From Bacteroidota bacterium (GTDB lineage Bacteria; Bacteroidota; Ignavibacteria; Kryptoniales; JAKASW01), in NCBI GenBank assembly GCA_021812985.1, contig JAKAMG010000002.1, positions 97,879 to 161,878 of the forward strand: 64,000 nucleotides of DNA, in the 5' to 3' direction. Positions 45,266 to 54,684 of the stretch are shown in pieces (positions within the stretch are counted from its first letter, which is position 1; each line of letters opens with the position of its first letter). The notes under the pieces were generated by a model that had not been told where the DNA came from, did no database searches, and was given only the letters and a program-made list of their open reading frames with translations. A program made the translations under genes and the position numbers.

Positions 45266-47563
45266 CTATCTCCTTTCAAGGACAAGGAGGGTCATATCGT
45301 CAAGCTGAGAGGCCCTTCCGGAGTGCGTGTTTACCGCAGACATGATTCTTCCGATCACGGACTCCGGCGTTTCACCTGACATATTCCGGAAAATCTCTAC
45401 GAGCCTTTCGTCTCCGAACTGCTCTTTCCCCTCATTCATCGCCTCTGAGACGCCGTCCGAATAGACGAGCACTCGATCGCCGCATCCGATGCTTACGACT
45501 TCGTTCCGATAGGTTGACTCCTCCAATACCCCCAACACAAGTCCGTGGCTCATCAGTCTTCTAGGGATTCCGGAAGCAGGGAAGAGGACCGGCCAGTTTT
45601 GGCCGGCGTTCGCGTATGTCAGCGTGTGAGTGCGTGTATCGAGAATCCCGTAAAACAGCGAAACGAATGTTCTTGAGTCAGTGCTTCTGTACAGAAGAGC
45701 GTTTGCTCTTTCGAGGCACCTCGCCGGATCTGAATCGAACGAGGCCTGGCTTCTTATCGTGGCCTGGAGATTGGCCATTACGAGGGCAGAGGGAAGGCCA
45801 TGACCGCTAACGTCGCCCAGACCGATGGCGATCCGCCAATCATCGAGGCGAATGAAATCATAATAGTCACCCCCCACATTCATGGCGGGGACACTCCTCC
45901 CGGCGATGCCATAGCCGGCAACGACCGGATCGGCATTGGGGAGGAAATTCATCTGAATGCTCCTCGCCATCCTCGCTTCAGTCTCCGCCCGCATCCGCGC
46001 CTCCTCTGCCCTTTTCTTTTCCGTAATGTCTCGGTAGATCGCGTAATCACCGACCTGTTTCCCGTTGTGGACTATCGGGGCACAGAGTATTGACACGTCC
46101 ATGGCAGACCCGTCTTTCCTGTTCCGCCTGGATTCCCGTTCGATCCATTCGCCTTTTCGTATCCTCCGAGAAATCTCTGCCGCTTCTGCGCGGAGTTGCG
46201 GGGATGTAACGAGGTCGTTAATCTCCTTTCCGACAGCCTCTTCGCGCGAGTAGCCGAACATCCTTGTAAATTCGTCGTTCACGTTTACTATCCGATCGTC
46301 GTTATCGTGGAGCACAATCGCTTCCGGCGCGCTGTTAAACAGCCTCTCGAGGTAGGTCTTCTGCAGGAGTATTTCTTCCTCGGCTCGCTTCCGTTCCGTT
46401 ATGTCCCTGTAAATGGCGTAGACTGCAATCTGCTTCCCCTCGTGGAATATCGGAGCGCCAAGTATGGAAACGTCGAAGACCGTGCCGTCCTTTCGCATTC
46501 GCCTCGAGTCAGCGGATACCCTGTCTCCATGGTTGACCATGTGCGAAAACATCGCCGCTTCGCTCCGCATTTCAGGAGGGGACACGAGGTCGTTTATCTT
46601 TCTCCCAATTGCCTCCTCGCGGCTGTAGCCGAACATCTGCGTGAACTCTTCGTTGACATTCACGATAACATCGTCGTTGTCGTGCCAGACTATTCCTTCA
46701 GGCGCGCTGTTGAAAAGTTTCTCGAGGTAAGTCTTCTGGACTAGTATTTCCTCCTCGGCCTTCTTTCGCTCTGTGATGTCGCGGTAGATTGCATAGTCTC
46801 CCATCTGCTTCCCGTCACGCGTTATTGGCGAGCCTATAACCCACACGTCTATCAGGCTCCCGTCCTTCCTCATCCTCCTGGTGTCTGCTTCTATTCTTTC
46901 CCCGCTTATTACCCTCGAAGAAAATCTTTCTCCCTCTTCCTTCATTTCTTCGGGGACGAGGAGATCGTTTATCGGTCTCCCTATCGCCTCCTCCCTCGTA
47001 TAGCCGAACATCCTTGTGAACTCGTCGTTGACGTTCACGATCCGGTCTTCGTTGTCGTGCCAGACTATCGCCTCCGGCGCGCTATTGAACAGTCTCTCCA
47101 GGTAAGTCTTCTGAAGGAGAATCTCATCCTCGGCCTTCTTTCGCCCGGTTATGTCGCGGTAGATGGCGAACACACCCATCTGCTTCCCCTCGTGAATAAT
47201 AGGCGCGCCGAGAATCGAGACGTCGAAGAGCGAACCGTCCTTCCGCTTCCTTTTCGAATCCCCCTCTATTCTCTTGCCGTGAAGCACCATGCTTGAATAC
47301 ATCTCAGCCTGGTCGATATAATCCTTGGGCGCGACGAGATCGTTGATCCGCCTCCCGATCGCTTCCTCCTTCGAGTAGCCGAACATCTTCACGAACTCGT
47401 CATTGACGTTTACAATTACGTCATCGTTGTCGTGCCATATTATCGCCTCGGGTGCGCTGTTGAATAGCCTCTCGAGATAGACAGCCTGCTCCCTTAGTCG
47501 GGAAGCCTCCTTCTCGAGCACATCGATCCGTTCCAGCAACTGTTCGTGGGTGAGCTTATCCAT
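45266..47563 (-). CDS. Four-PAS SpoIIE phosphatase (PP2C sensor)
   Basis: Cytoplasmic signalling protein of 765 residues. After a short coiled-coil start (MDKLTHEQLLERIDVLEKEASRL) come four PAS-PAC units of exactly 125 residues each, all beginning YLExLFNSAPE and containing NVNxEFxxMFGYxxEEA, RxxRKDGxxxDV and AIYRDIT. Then a SpoIIE/PP2C domain (about 535-765: SVPAMNVGGDYYDFIRL, IGLGDVSGHGLPSALV, YANAGQNWPVLF, YSDGVSEAMNEG, DDMTLLVLERR). GGGAGG lies 8 nt before ATG 47563. PAS units sense small ligands or redox state; none shows a heme-type histidine I can identify. Near-identity of the units suggests recent internal duplication. Confidence 0.92.
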   Translation of the reverse strand: MDKLTHEQLLERIDVLEKEASRLREQAVYLERLFNSAPEAIIWHDNDDVIVNVNDEFVKMFGYSKEEAIGRRINDLVAPKDYIDQAEMYSSMVLHGKRIEGDSKRKRKDGSLFDVSILGAPIIHEGKQMGVFAIYRDITGRKKAEDEILLQKTYLERLFNSAPEAIVWHDNEDRIVNVNDEFTRMFGYTREEAIGRPINDLLVPEEMKEEGERFSSRVISGERIEADTRRMRKDGSLIDVWVIGSPITRDGKQMGDYAIYRDITERKKAEEEILVQKTYLEKLFNSAPEGIVWHDNDDVIVNVNEEFTQMFGYSREEAIGRKINDLVSPPEMRSEAAMFSHMVNHGDRVSADSRRMRKDGTVFDVSILGAPIFHEGKQIAVYAIYRDITERKRAEEEILLQKTYLERLFNSAPEAIVLHDNDDRIVNVNDEFTRMFGYSREEAVGKEINDLVTSPQLRAEAAEISRRIRKGEWIERESRRNRKDGSAMDVSILCAPIVHNGKQVGDYAIYRDITEKKRAEEARMRAETEARMARSIQMNFLPNADPVVAGYGIAGRSVPAMNVGGDYYDFIRLDDWRIAIGLGDVSGHGLPSALVMANLQATIRSQASFDSDPARCLERANALLYRSTDSRTFVSLFYGILDTRTHTLTYANAGQNWPVLFPASGIPRRLMSHGLVLGVLEESTYRNEVVSIGCGDRVLVYSDGVSEAMNEGKEQFGDERLVEIFRNMSGETPESVIGRIMSAVNTHSGRASQLDDMTLLVLERR

Positions 47564-47810
47564 CTCATATCCTCCCTATCGCGTGGGTTTCCTGCGATGA
47601 CGGAGCATGAACGTATGCCTGCCAGGTGAAAACCAAGTCGATCCTCATCCTTCAGCCTCTGACAAACAAAACTATCCTGGGTATGAAAGAAAATCAATCA
47701 CACCCTTATTCTGCGGCGAGACTATGCAGAATACTCATTATCCGCGGAATATATCACGCAGAGATTCAGTAAGGATCGGTCGCGCTTGGGTTGACTTTTG
47801 CCTACCGGGC

Positions 47811-50249
47811 TTAATACTCCCCGATCGGATCACCAGGCGGAATCTCAACGGCAGGAGCAACCCTGTACTTCACCGGGTTCTGCTGGAACTCCCTTATCTG
47901 CGACAGGGCGTAGACGTAGCCAGCCCGCTGGTCCTGATTCCGTTCCGACTTCAGGCGAGTTTCGATCCAGCTCTTCAGTCCGTCGATTTTGTAATACGCG
48001 ATGGCCCTCACCTGTTCGGACGCTTCGCTGCTTTCCGCTAGCCTCATTATATTGTCGAGGACGATATTGTCCACGGAGCGCTGGATGTCCGCGAGATATC
48101 CTCCCCGGGCATGGGCTTTCCATGTTGTGGAGAGGAGGGCATCCAGTACCTCGTCCAGCCCGGGAAGCGTGCTGTCTTCTCCGTGGTACTGTGCCAGCCT
48201 GTTGTCTCGTTGTGGATTCAGGATCAGACTTACAGTCAACTCGGCAGCGCTGCGGGCCGGGGCAAGAGCATCGAACGTCACGCCGGTTCTTCCCGCAAAA
48301 TCTTCCCTAGTTCTCTCATAACCGTCCGGCTGAGGCGGTATGATCTTCAAAAGGCTTTTTGGGAGAGCCAACGTCTCAGGCTCGATCGTCGCAAGGAGGG
48401 CAGCCAAAGCTTTCCTCTGCTCATCCGCGGGGACAATCGTATCCAGAATTCTGCCGTCACCTCTCACAGCGTAATTGTACGACAAGCCTCCGAGGACTTT
48501 CGAAGCGGCCACGACCTGGTACCTGTGAAACATGTAGATTGGAACCAGGACATCTTCGAGATGCGCGAGCGGCCTTCCAGTCTGAATGTTGTTCTCGCCG
48601 AAGCTTCTGAGCGCTATCTCCCTGACTTTCATTACATGTTCGAGCTGGTTCACAGCGTCGCTTCCATTGTCCCAGAGGTGTGCGATCGGACTTGCGCTGC
48701 CGGCAGGGCGTGCCGCCTCGTCGGACAGGAAGGGAAGGCCGCTCTTAATTCCCTCCTCAACGATTTTGTTCAGCTCGGCCTTCTCGTCGGCCCCATTCGG
48801 AAATTCCTCATAGCCGTATTTGATTGCCTGAATGTCCCACTTACCGACGCCGACTGCGTAAGCGTCTGAGAGATCCAGCTTGCCGTCCTTGTCTATATTC
48901 ACGACGGGATACGGATAATCCATGACGGATGCGCGGCCGTCACTGCTCGCCGCAAAATTGTGTGCGAGCCCAAGCGTGTGCCCGGTCTCATGCGCAGCGA
49001 GCTGGCGGATCCTCGACATAACGAACTCGTGAATAAGCTCCTTGAGTTTCTTCCCCTTTGCATATGGGGCGAGGAGCCCTTCTGCTATCATATAATCCTG
49101 CCTCACCCTCAGCGCACCGAGCGTCACCTGTCCCTTGATGATCTCGCCGGAGCGCGGATCTACAATCGAGGCGCCATAGGACCATCCCCGAGTGTACCGG
49201 TCGACCCACTGTACCACATTGTACCTTATGTCCATAGGGTCGACGCTGTCCGGAAGAACCTTCACTTCGAAGGCGTTCCTGAACCCGGCTTCTTCGAAAG
49301 CCTTATTCCACCAGCTGGCCCCTTCGATCAGCGCGTCACGCACGTCCTTCGGCGCGCCGTTATCAACGTAGTACACTATCGGCTTCACGGGATCGCTCAG
49401 AGGGGAGGCGGGATCCTTCTTCTGAAGCCAATGGCGTATGATGAATCTCTTATGAAGCGTCGAGCCAAGGGGCGCGGAGAAATCCATGTATTCAATGTCA
49501 AAATAACCGGCGCGGGGGTCGAAACGCCTCGGCTTGTAGCCGTCATCGGGGAGCTTGACGAACGAATAGTGCTCATGGACGGTCATGTTCTCAGGACTCG
49601 GTACGACTTCCGTCACGTACGGCCCGGGATTACTTCCGGTATAGGTAAGGATGGATTCGAATTCCGAGTTATCCGGAAAATTCTTCGTCCGCGGCAAATA
49701 GATGGCGGACCGGTTAACATCGAGTGAGTAATCGCCCTGCTTCTCGTCGCGGAGTGTCTCCACGACATGATGCCAGTCGTGGAGGAAGAGACCGGTGGCG
49801 TCGACGAGGATGGTATCTCCGCTCTCAGCCGCCACGTGGAATCCGAACAAGACAGACTGTGCGAAAGCCTCTCGGACGGCAGCTTGAGCCGCGTCGTCCC
49901 CCTTAGTCGCCCTGAAATTGTAATTCGGTTCCAGCAGAAGTATTTTCGGTCCGCTCCTTACGAATTCCACTATCCGCTCGTTCCCGATCTGTCCGCGATC
50001 GAGCCCCAAATCGTTCGATCCAACTCCGTGTGCAAGTTCGTTTACAAAGAGGAACTCGCTGTCCAGCCTGTCTATCCTGAGCCAGATTTTTCCCTCTCTC
50101 GCGTCCCAATAAAATGTGAAGAAGCCTGGGTACTCTTTCATGCCGGCCGTCTTTTCACGGACGGTGGGGAGGTTACGCACGCCTCCCTCAGCGCCGAGCA
50201 GCATCGCGGGGAAGAAGAAGAGTAACAACGGGATGATGAGCCTTCGCAT
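47811..50249 (-). CDS. Exported zinc-dependent metalloprotease (DUF5117/DUF5118 type)
   Basis: Periplasmic or secreted 812-residue metalloprotease. Signal peptide MRRLIIPLLLFFFPAMLLGA; a beta-rich N-terminal domain (about 30-280: GFFTFYWDAREGKIWLRIDRL, EFLFVNELAHGVGSNDLGLDRGQ, ILLLEPNYNFRA) typical of DUF5117; a zincin domain with AAHETGHTLGLAHNFAAS (HExxHxxGxxH, zinc ligands, about 420-430) followed by SVMDYPYP, the Met-turn; then a large helical C-terminal region. GAGAGG precedes ATG 50249; the extension to 50294 is discarded. Found in FCB bacteria as large single-chain proteases. No T9SS domain, so export is by Sec only. Confidence 0.9.
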   Translation of the reverse strand: MRRLIIPLLLFFFPAMLLGAEGGVRNLPTVREKTAGMKEYPGFFTFYWDAREGKIWLRIDRLDSEFLFVNELAHGVGSNDLGLDRGQIGNERIVEFVRSGPKILLLEPNYNFRATKGDDAAQAAVREAFAQSVLFGFHVAAESGDTILVDATGLFLHDWHHVVETLRDEKQGDYSLDVNRSAIYLPRTKNFPDNSEFESILTYTGSNPGPYVTEVVPSPENMTVHEHYSFVKLPDDGYKPRRFDPRAGYFDIEYMDFSAPLGSTLHKRFIIRHWLQKKDPASPLSDPVKPIVYYVDNGAPKDVRDALIEGASWWNKAFEEAGFRNAFEVKVLPDSVDPMDIRYNVVQWVDRYTRGWSYGASIVDPRSGEIIKGQVTLGALRVRQDYMIAEGLLAPYAKGKKLKELIHEFVMSRIRQLAAHETGHTLGLAHNFAASSDGRASVMDYPYPVVNIDKDGKLDLSDAYAVGVGKWDIQAIKYGYEEFPNGADEKAELNKIVEEGIKSGLPFLSDEAARPAGSASPIAHLWDNGSDAVNQLEHVMKVREIALRSFGENNIQTGRPLAHLEDVLVPIYMFHRYQVVAASKVLGGLSYNYAVRGDGRILDTIVPADEQRKALAALLATIEPETLALPKSLLKIIPPQPDGYERTREDFAGRTGVTFDALAPARSAAELTVSLILNPQRDNRLAQYHGEDSTLPGLDEVLDALLSTTWKAHARGGYLADIQRSVDNIVLDNIMRLAESSEASEQVRAIAYYKIDGLKSWIETRLKSERNQDQRAGYVYALSQIREFQQNPVKYRVAPAVEIPPGDPIGEY

Positions 50250-50307
50250 AGTACTTACCTCTCTAAATTTGTCCTTGTGAATCACGCGTCCCAACTCCCG
50301 GCCGCTG

Positions 50308-51354
50308 TCATTGTCTTGTAATGTCGCCGCCGGTCCATTTCAGTATCTGTCCGCCCCCTCCGACTACCCAGCCGATCCGTTTGGAAATGAAAGAGGCAGA
50401 CCTGATTCTTTCGGTCCCGGGAGGAAGAGGGACCGGCTTCCAACTGTGACCAGGCCTGCGGACGAGCACGTATCCGGAATCCGGCTCGCCCCCCGCCACG
50501 ATGAGGGCTCCGCTTCCGGGGATAATCCTTATGTCTCTCAGCCAGAGCAATCGTCGCATATCATGCACCCTCCACGTCGTGCCACCGTCGCCAGTCTCTG
50601 CCCACCTCCCGCCAAGGTTATCGACTATAACCCCATGAAGCCTGTCACTGAAATCGAGGGAGACTGCGATCCCCGAGAGGCCCTTTATAGGTTGGCTTGC
50701 CGTCCAGCTTTTTCCCCGGTCAGTCGAGCGAAATACTCTCGGGCTGAAGTCGCCGGACTGTGAGGCTGTGGAGAACCATGCGTCTTTCCCGATGAGACGA
50801 AGGCAGGCCGTAACTCCGAACTCCCCCGTCACGCTGTCGGCAGGGGGTATCATGTCAGGTGCCACCCTGTGCCACGACGTTCCACCGTCCGAAGTCGTGT
50901 ACACGTTGAAGTAGCCTGCCGGGTATGGGTCGCCGAGCGCAATGCCGTGCTCGCTGTCGAAGAACCTGACCGCGTCCCCGAATGTGTTGGCCGTCCTGAA
51001 AGCTTGGCCCCATTTCTTCCCGCCATCAAAAGTTTTAAATATCCTGAAGTCGGTTCCTGAGGCATCGATGGAAACGACCCAGGCAATCATCGCGTTGAGT
51101 GGCTCGACGCAAACATTAACGAAGTGAGGAAGAGGCGTGCCGCACCTGTCCCAAACCTTGCCGCCGTCGGTCGTGCGGACAACGCAGCCTCCGGAACCGA
51201 CTCCCCACACGACCATATCGTTCAAGGCCTTCACGTTCATCAGGGAGTCTGCGACGCCGCTGTACTGAGCCGTCCATGAGGTCTGGGCGCTGAGGGCACC
51301 GGCTATGGTGAGTGAAAACACAAGAAAGATCAGACGACTTCGGATGAGAGACAT
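50308..51354 (-). CDS. Secreted Asp-box (BNR/Ycf48-like) beta-propeller protein
   Basis: Exported 348-residue propeller. Signal peptide MSLIRSRLIFLVFSLTIAGALSAQ, then blades each with an Asp-box: TTDGGKVWDRCG, TFDGGKKWGQAF, TSDGGTSWHRVA, STDRGKSWTASQ, TGDGGTTWRVHD. Central and terminal strands read WGVGSGGCVVR and GWVVGGGGQILKW. Without a T9SS sorting domain it is likely periplasmic. The fold resembles photosystem-II-assembly factor Ycf48 and sialidase-type propellers; no enzymatic residues seen. GGAGCG lies before ATG 51354. It is followed downstream by the zinc protease (58 nt), so they may share a transcript. Confidence 0.82.
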   Translation of the reverse strand: MSLIRSRLIFLVFSLTIAGALSAQTSWTAQYSGVADSLMNVKALNDMVVWGVGSGGCVVRTTDGGKVWDRCGTPLPHFVNVCVEPLNAMIAWVVSIDASGTDFRIFKTFDGGKKWGQAFRTANTFGDAVRFFDSEHGIALGDPYPAGYFNVYTTSDGGTSWHRVAPDMIPPADSVTGEFGVTACLRLIGKDAWFSTASQSGDFSPRVFRSTDRGKSWTASQPIKGLSGIAVSLDFSDRLHGVIVDNLGGRWAETGDGGTTWRVHDMRRLLWLRDIRIIPGSGALIVAGGEPDSGYVLVRRPGHSWKPVPLPPGTERIRSASFISKRIGWVVGGGGQILKWTGGDITRQ

Positions 51355-51486
51355 CGACGCTCCTTGCAGAGGGTTGTTTGATCAAACCTAAAAGAGAAAC
51401 CGTTCAAAATCAAACACACCGCGACGAATAACCGTTCTCAATGAACCCGGCGCTTGACCCTGGAGCTGGTGCCGGAAGAAGAATTT

Positions 51487-51555
51487 AAACACAGAGGCAC
51501 TGAGACACAGAGTATCAAATCAACCCCGCTGTGCCTCAATGTCTCGCGTGGTTCA
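51487..51555. repeat. Imperfect hairpin element downstream of xylA
   Basis: Left arm AAACACAGAGGCACTGAGACACAG (51487-51510) and right arm CTGTGCCTCAATGTCTCGCGTGGTT (51530-51554) are imperfect inverted repeats. The ACAGAGGCAC-GAGACACAG phrase resembles short dispersed palindromic repeats. It ends 7 nt before the xylA stop and may also act as its terminator. Confidence 0.5.
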
Positions 51556-51561
51556 ATAATT

Positions 51562-52896
51562 CTAGAGTACCTGGTTGATGAAGGACTCGAAGAGTTCCTG
51601 CTTTCCGCTAGTCTTCTTCGGCTCGCCGTTCTTCGTCGCGTAGGCATGGAGGTCTTCGAGTTTCAAATTGCCCTTCTCGAATTCCGCGCCCTTGCCGGAA
51701 TCGAACGACGCGTATCTCTCCCTGCGGAGCCTGAGGTAATCAGTCTCCTTAAGGACTTTCTCCGCCGTGATGAGCGCCCTGGCGAAGTTGTCCATGCCAG
51801 TTATGTGCGCGATGAACATGTCCTCGAGATCCGTCGAGTTTCTCCTGACCTTCGCGTCGAAGTTGACTCCGCCGGTCTTGAAGCCCCCCGCGTCCAGGAT
51901 GACGAGGAGCGCTTCGGTAAGCTCATATATATTTGTCGGAAACTGGTCGGTGTCCCAACCATTCTGGTAGTCGCCGCGATTGGCATCGATGCTGCCGAGG
52001 AACCCGGAGTTCGCTGCGAACTGCAGCTCATGCTGAAACGTGTGTGATGCCAGCGTCGCATGGTTGACTTCGATATTCAGCTTGAAGTCTTTCGTCAGAT
52101 CGTACTGGCGCAGGAAGCCGATGACCGTAGCCGCGTCGAAGTCATACTGGTGCTTCATCGGCTCCATCGGCTTCGGCTCGATGAGGTAGGTCCCCTTGAA
52201 ACCCTGCCTCCGCCCGTAATCGGCGGCCATGTGAAGGAACTGGGCCATGTGGTCGAGTTCCCGCTTCATGTCCGTGTTGAGGAGGGACATATACCCTTCG
52301 CGTCCTCCCCAAAAGACATAGTTCGAGCCGCCAAGCTCGATTGTCGCGTCTATGGCGTTCTTGAGCTGGGCGCCCGCGCAGGCAACGACGGAGAAATCAG
52401 GATTAGTCCCGGCGCCGTTCATATACCTTATGTTTGAAAACAGATTGGCAGTCCCCCAGAGAAGCTGAACGCCCGAGGCCTTCTGCTTCTCCTTCGCGTA
52501 ATCCACGGTCGCGGCAAGCCTCTTCTCCGACTCGGCCACGGTCTCCCCCTCCTGGACGAGGTCGAAGTCGTGAAAGCAGTAGAACGGCGCGCCGAGCTTC
52601 GTTATGAACTCGAACGCGGCGTCGAGCTTCTCCTTCGCCCGACCGACCGGATCGCTATGCCTAAGCCAGGGAAGATCGCGGGTGCTGGGACCGAAGGGGT
52701 CCGCTCCGCTCTCGCCGAAGGAGTGCCAGTAGGCTATCGCGAACCTGAAGTGATCCTGCATCTTCCTGCCAGCCACGATCCTTTCGGGATCGTAGTACTT
52801 GAACGCCAGGGGATTCTTCGATTCCTTCCCTTCGAAATTTATCTTCCCAATTCCCGGGAAAAACTCCTTTGCTCCGATAGTTATCTTGAGTGCCAT
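51562..52896 (-). CDS. xylA: Xylose isomerase
   Basis: Interconverts D-xylose and D-xylulose in the cytoplasm, using divalent metal ions. The 444-residue protein shows [12 protein letters not shown]-type [48 protein letters not shown] (catalytic His and Asp), [62 protein letters not shown] and [19 protein letters not shown] (metal ligands), the classical long (class II) XylA. ATG 52896 is preferred to the TTG at 52905; AAGG lies about 9 nt upstream. It follows xylB after only 5 nt, so the genes form an operon. Confidence 0.97.
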   Translation of the reverse strand: MALKITIGAKEFFPGIGKINFEGKESKNPLAFKYYDPERIVAGRKMQDHFRFAIAYWHSFGESGADPFGPSTRDLPWLRHSDPVGRAKEKLDAAFEFITKLGAPFYCFHDFDLVQEGETVAESEKRLAATVDYAKEKQKASGVQLLWGTANLFSNIRYMNGAGTNPDFSVVACAGAQLKNAIDATIELGGSNYVFWGGREGYMSLLNTDMKRELDHMAQFLHMAADYGRRQGFKGTYLIEPKPMEPMKHQYDFDAATVIGFLRQYDLTKDFKLNIEVNHATLASHTFQHELQFAANSGFLGSIDANRGDYQNGWDTDQFPTNIYELTEALLVILDAGGFKTGGVNFDAKVRRNSTDLEDMFIAHITGMDNFARALITAEKVLKETDYLRLRRERYASFDSGKGAEFEKGNLKLEDLHAYATKNGEPKKTSGKQELFESFINQVL

Positions 52897-52901
52897 TTCA
52901 T

Positions 52902-54395
52902 TCAACCTTCTCGTTTTAGTTTTGAACTAAGTAGACTCAGCCAGTCCGAATAAGCCGAGAGATAAGCGTCGGAATTATTCTTGTCAGGTTCGACGGTCAT
53001 GATCTTTCTCAGATTTATAAAAGCCTCTTTGAAGCTCCCGTAGATTCCCGCGCCGAACGCGGCTCCCCTCGCCGCCCCCACGGAACCGTCCGTGTCGTAC
53101 ATGTTGATCGTAGCTCCGGAGAGCGTTGCCAGCGTCTTCGTGAACACCGGGCTCAGGAACATGTTCGTGTGCCCCGCGTTGATCTCCTCCGCATCCATCC
53201 CCAGCTGTGCCATGATGTCGATGCCGTACTTAAAAGAGAATGCCACTCCTTCCACGATGGCGCGGACCGTCTCCGCCCGGCCATGTAAGTTGAAGTTGAG
53301 CCTCTCCAGCGACGCGCCAGGATCCCGGTTGACCAGCATCCTCTCGGCGCCGTTCCCGAAGTTTATGAACCGGAGCCCTTTCGACCCCACAGGAGCATCC
53401 TCTGCCAGCGTGTTCAGCTCCTCGTAGGAAAGCGAATTCCCCGTGAGCCTTCTGATCCAGCTGTAGGAGATCCCCGTCCCATTGATGCAGAGGAGAATAC
53501 CGAAGCGGTTCACCTCCCCGGAATGGTTGACGTGGGCGAATGTGTTCACGCGGGTTTCCGGATCGTACTTCATCGCGTCGCTGATTCCGTAAACGACCCC
53601 CGATGTGCCGGCCGTTGAAGCGACCTGTCCGGGCTCGAGCACGTTTAGAGAGAAGGCATTGTTCGGCTGGTCGCCCGCGCGGTATGTCACCCTTGTACCT
53701 GGCCTCAGCCCGAGTTCAGCCGCTGCAGACGAGGTAAGCCCCCCCTGGTCCCCGAACGTTGGAACGAGGTCTGGGACGAGACTCCTGTCTATCGCGTACT
53801 CCGCGAGGACCGCGTCGGAGACTGAGCCGGCCACAAAATCCCAGAGGATTCCTTCGGAGAGGCCGGACATCGTGGTACGAGGCTCCCCCGTCATCTTCAT
53901 CGCGATGAAGTCGCCAGGGAGCATGAACTTGTCGATCTTCGCGAAGAGCCCCGGCTCATTGTCCCTCACCCATCTCAGCTTGGATGCGGTGAAGTTGCCG
54001 GGTGAATTGAGCATTCGCGAGAGACACCGGCTCCGGCCGATGGAGTCGAACGCTTTCTCACCGATGGCCACCGCGCGACTGTCGCACCAGATGATTGACT
54101 CCCTGAGAGGTCTCCGCTCCTTATCCACAACGACGAGGCCGTGCATCTGGTAGGAAATCCCGATGGCCCTGATGTCCGCCGGATCCACCGCGGATTTCGA
54201 GAGAACCTCTCGTGTCGCGTTCCTCAGAGCGTCCCACCACATTTCGGGATCCTGCTCCGCCCATCCTGCCTTCGCGGCGGTCATAGGCATCTCGTTCTGC
54301 GGATAAGTACTCTGCGCGACAGTAGTGCCTCTCTCTACGTCATACAACGCTGCCTTGACGGACGAACTTCCTACGTCGAAACCGAGACTAAACAT
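52902..54395 (-). CDS. xylB: Xylulokinase
   Basis: Phosphorylates D-xylulose to D-xylulose-5-phosphate (FGGY kinase family). The 497-residue protein starts [20 protein letters not shown] (phosphate 1 motif), contains [60 protein letters not shown]-like adenine/hinge segment, [10 protein letters not shown] and a C-terminal [21 protein letters not shown] motif, plus an ATP motif ([11 protein letters not shown]). ATG 54395 follows GGAAGG by 8 nt, so the 29 codons to 54482 are not used. xylB precedes xylA in transcription. Confidence 0.95.
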   Translation of the reverse strand: MFSLGFDVGSSSVKAALYDVERGTTVAQSTYPQNEMPMTAAKAGWAEQDPEMWWDALRNATREVLSKSAVDPADIRAIGISYQMHGLVVVDKERRPLRESIIWCDSRAVAIGEKAFDSIGRSRCLSRMLNSPGNFTASKLRWVRDNEPGLFAKIDKFMLPGDFIAMKMTGEPRTTMSGLSEGILWDFVAGSVSDAVLAEYAIDRSLVPDLVPTFGDQGGLTSSAAAELGLRPGTRVTYRAGDQPNNAFSLNVLEPGQVASTAGTSGVVYGISDAMKYDPETRVNTFAHVNHSGEVNRFGILLCINGTGISYSWIRRLTGNSLSYEELNTLAEDAPVGSKGLRFINFGNGAERMLVNRDPGASLERLNFNLHGRAETVRAIVEGVAFSFKYGIDIMAQLGMDAEEINAGHTNMFLSPVFTKTLATLSGATINMYDTDGSVGAARGAAFGAGIYGSFKEAFINLRKIMTVEPDKNNSDAYLSAYSDWLSLLSSKLKREG

Positions 54396-54483
54396 GCAAA
54401 CAGCCTTCCATATCAGACTTTGAATAAAGTTAACATAAAGATACAAAGAATTGCGGGATAAGATTGAAACCCGGGGGCGCATG

Positions 54484-54656
54484 ACCCATCAGATGTTCGA
54501 TGTTCTCGGAAGAGAAGTGAAAATACTGGTCAACGATGAGAAGTCGGCAGGCTACAATACCCTCTCATTCGATGCGGACGCGTTTCCTAACTGTACCCGC
54601 TTCACTGGATCAATGCCGGCTGAAGCTCTTCCATTAAGAGATTCCTTCTGGTCAGG
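54484..54656 (+). pseudogene. Decayed T9SS sorting-domain remnant
   Basis: In one frame from 54484: MFDVLGREVKILV, EKSAGYNTLSFDADAFPN, exactly the middle of a T9SS type A sorting domain. The natural ending then continues in another frame at 54594: YPLHWINAG, a TGA stop at 54621, then SSSIKRFLLVR, the expected C-terminal strand ending just before where a stop would fall. So one frameshift plus one stop interrupt it. No N-terminal protein precedes it, because xylB lies 90 nt upstream on the other strand. It probably marks an old rearrangement or deletion of a T9SS cargo gene. Confidence 0.75.
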
Positions 54657-54684
54657 TGTCCCAGGCCCTTTGTTTAGCCGGGGA

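Noticed and set aside
48111-49727. Two frames of over 250 codons antisense to the zinc metalloprotease
   Set aside because: Opposite strand to a convincing gene with HExxH motif; composition is arginine/proline-biased as expected for shadows.
54121-54129. TTATCCACA, a perfect DnaA box
   Set aside because: Single copy inside the xylB coding sequence with no cluster of further boxes; expected by chance in 64 kb.
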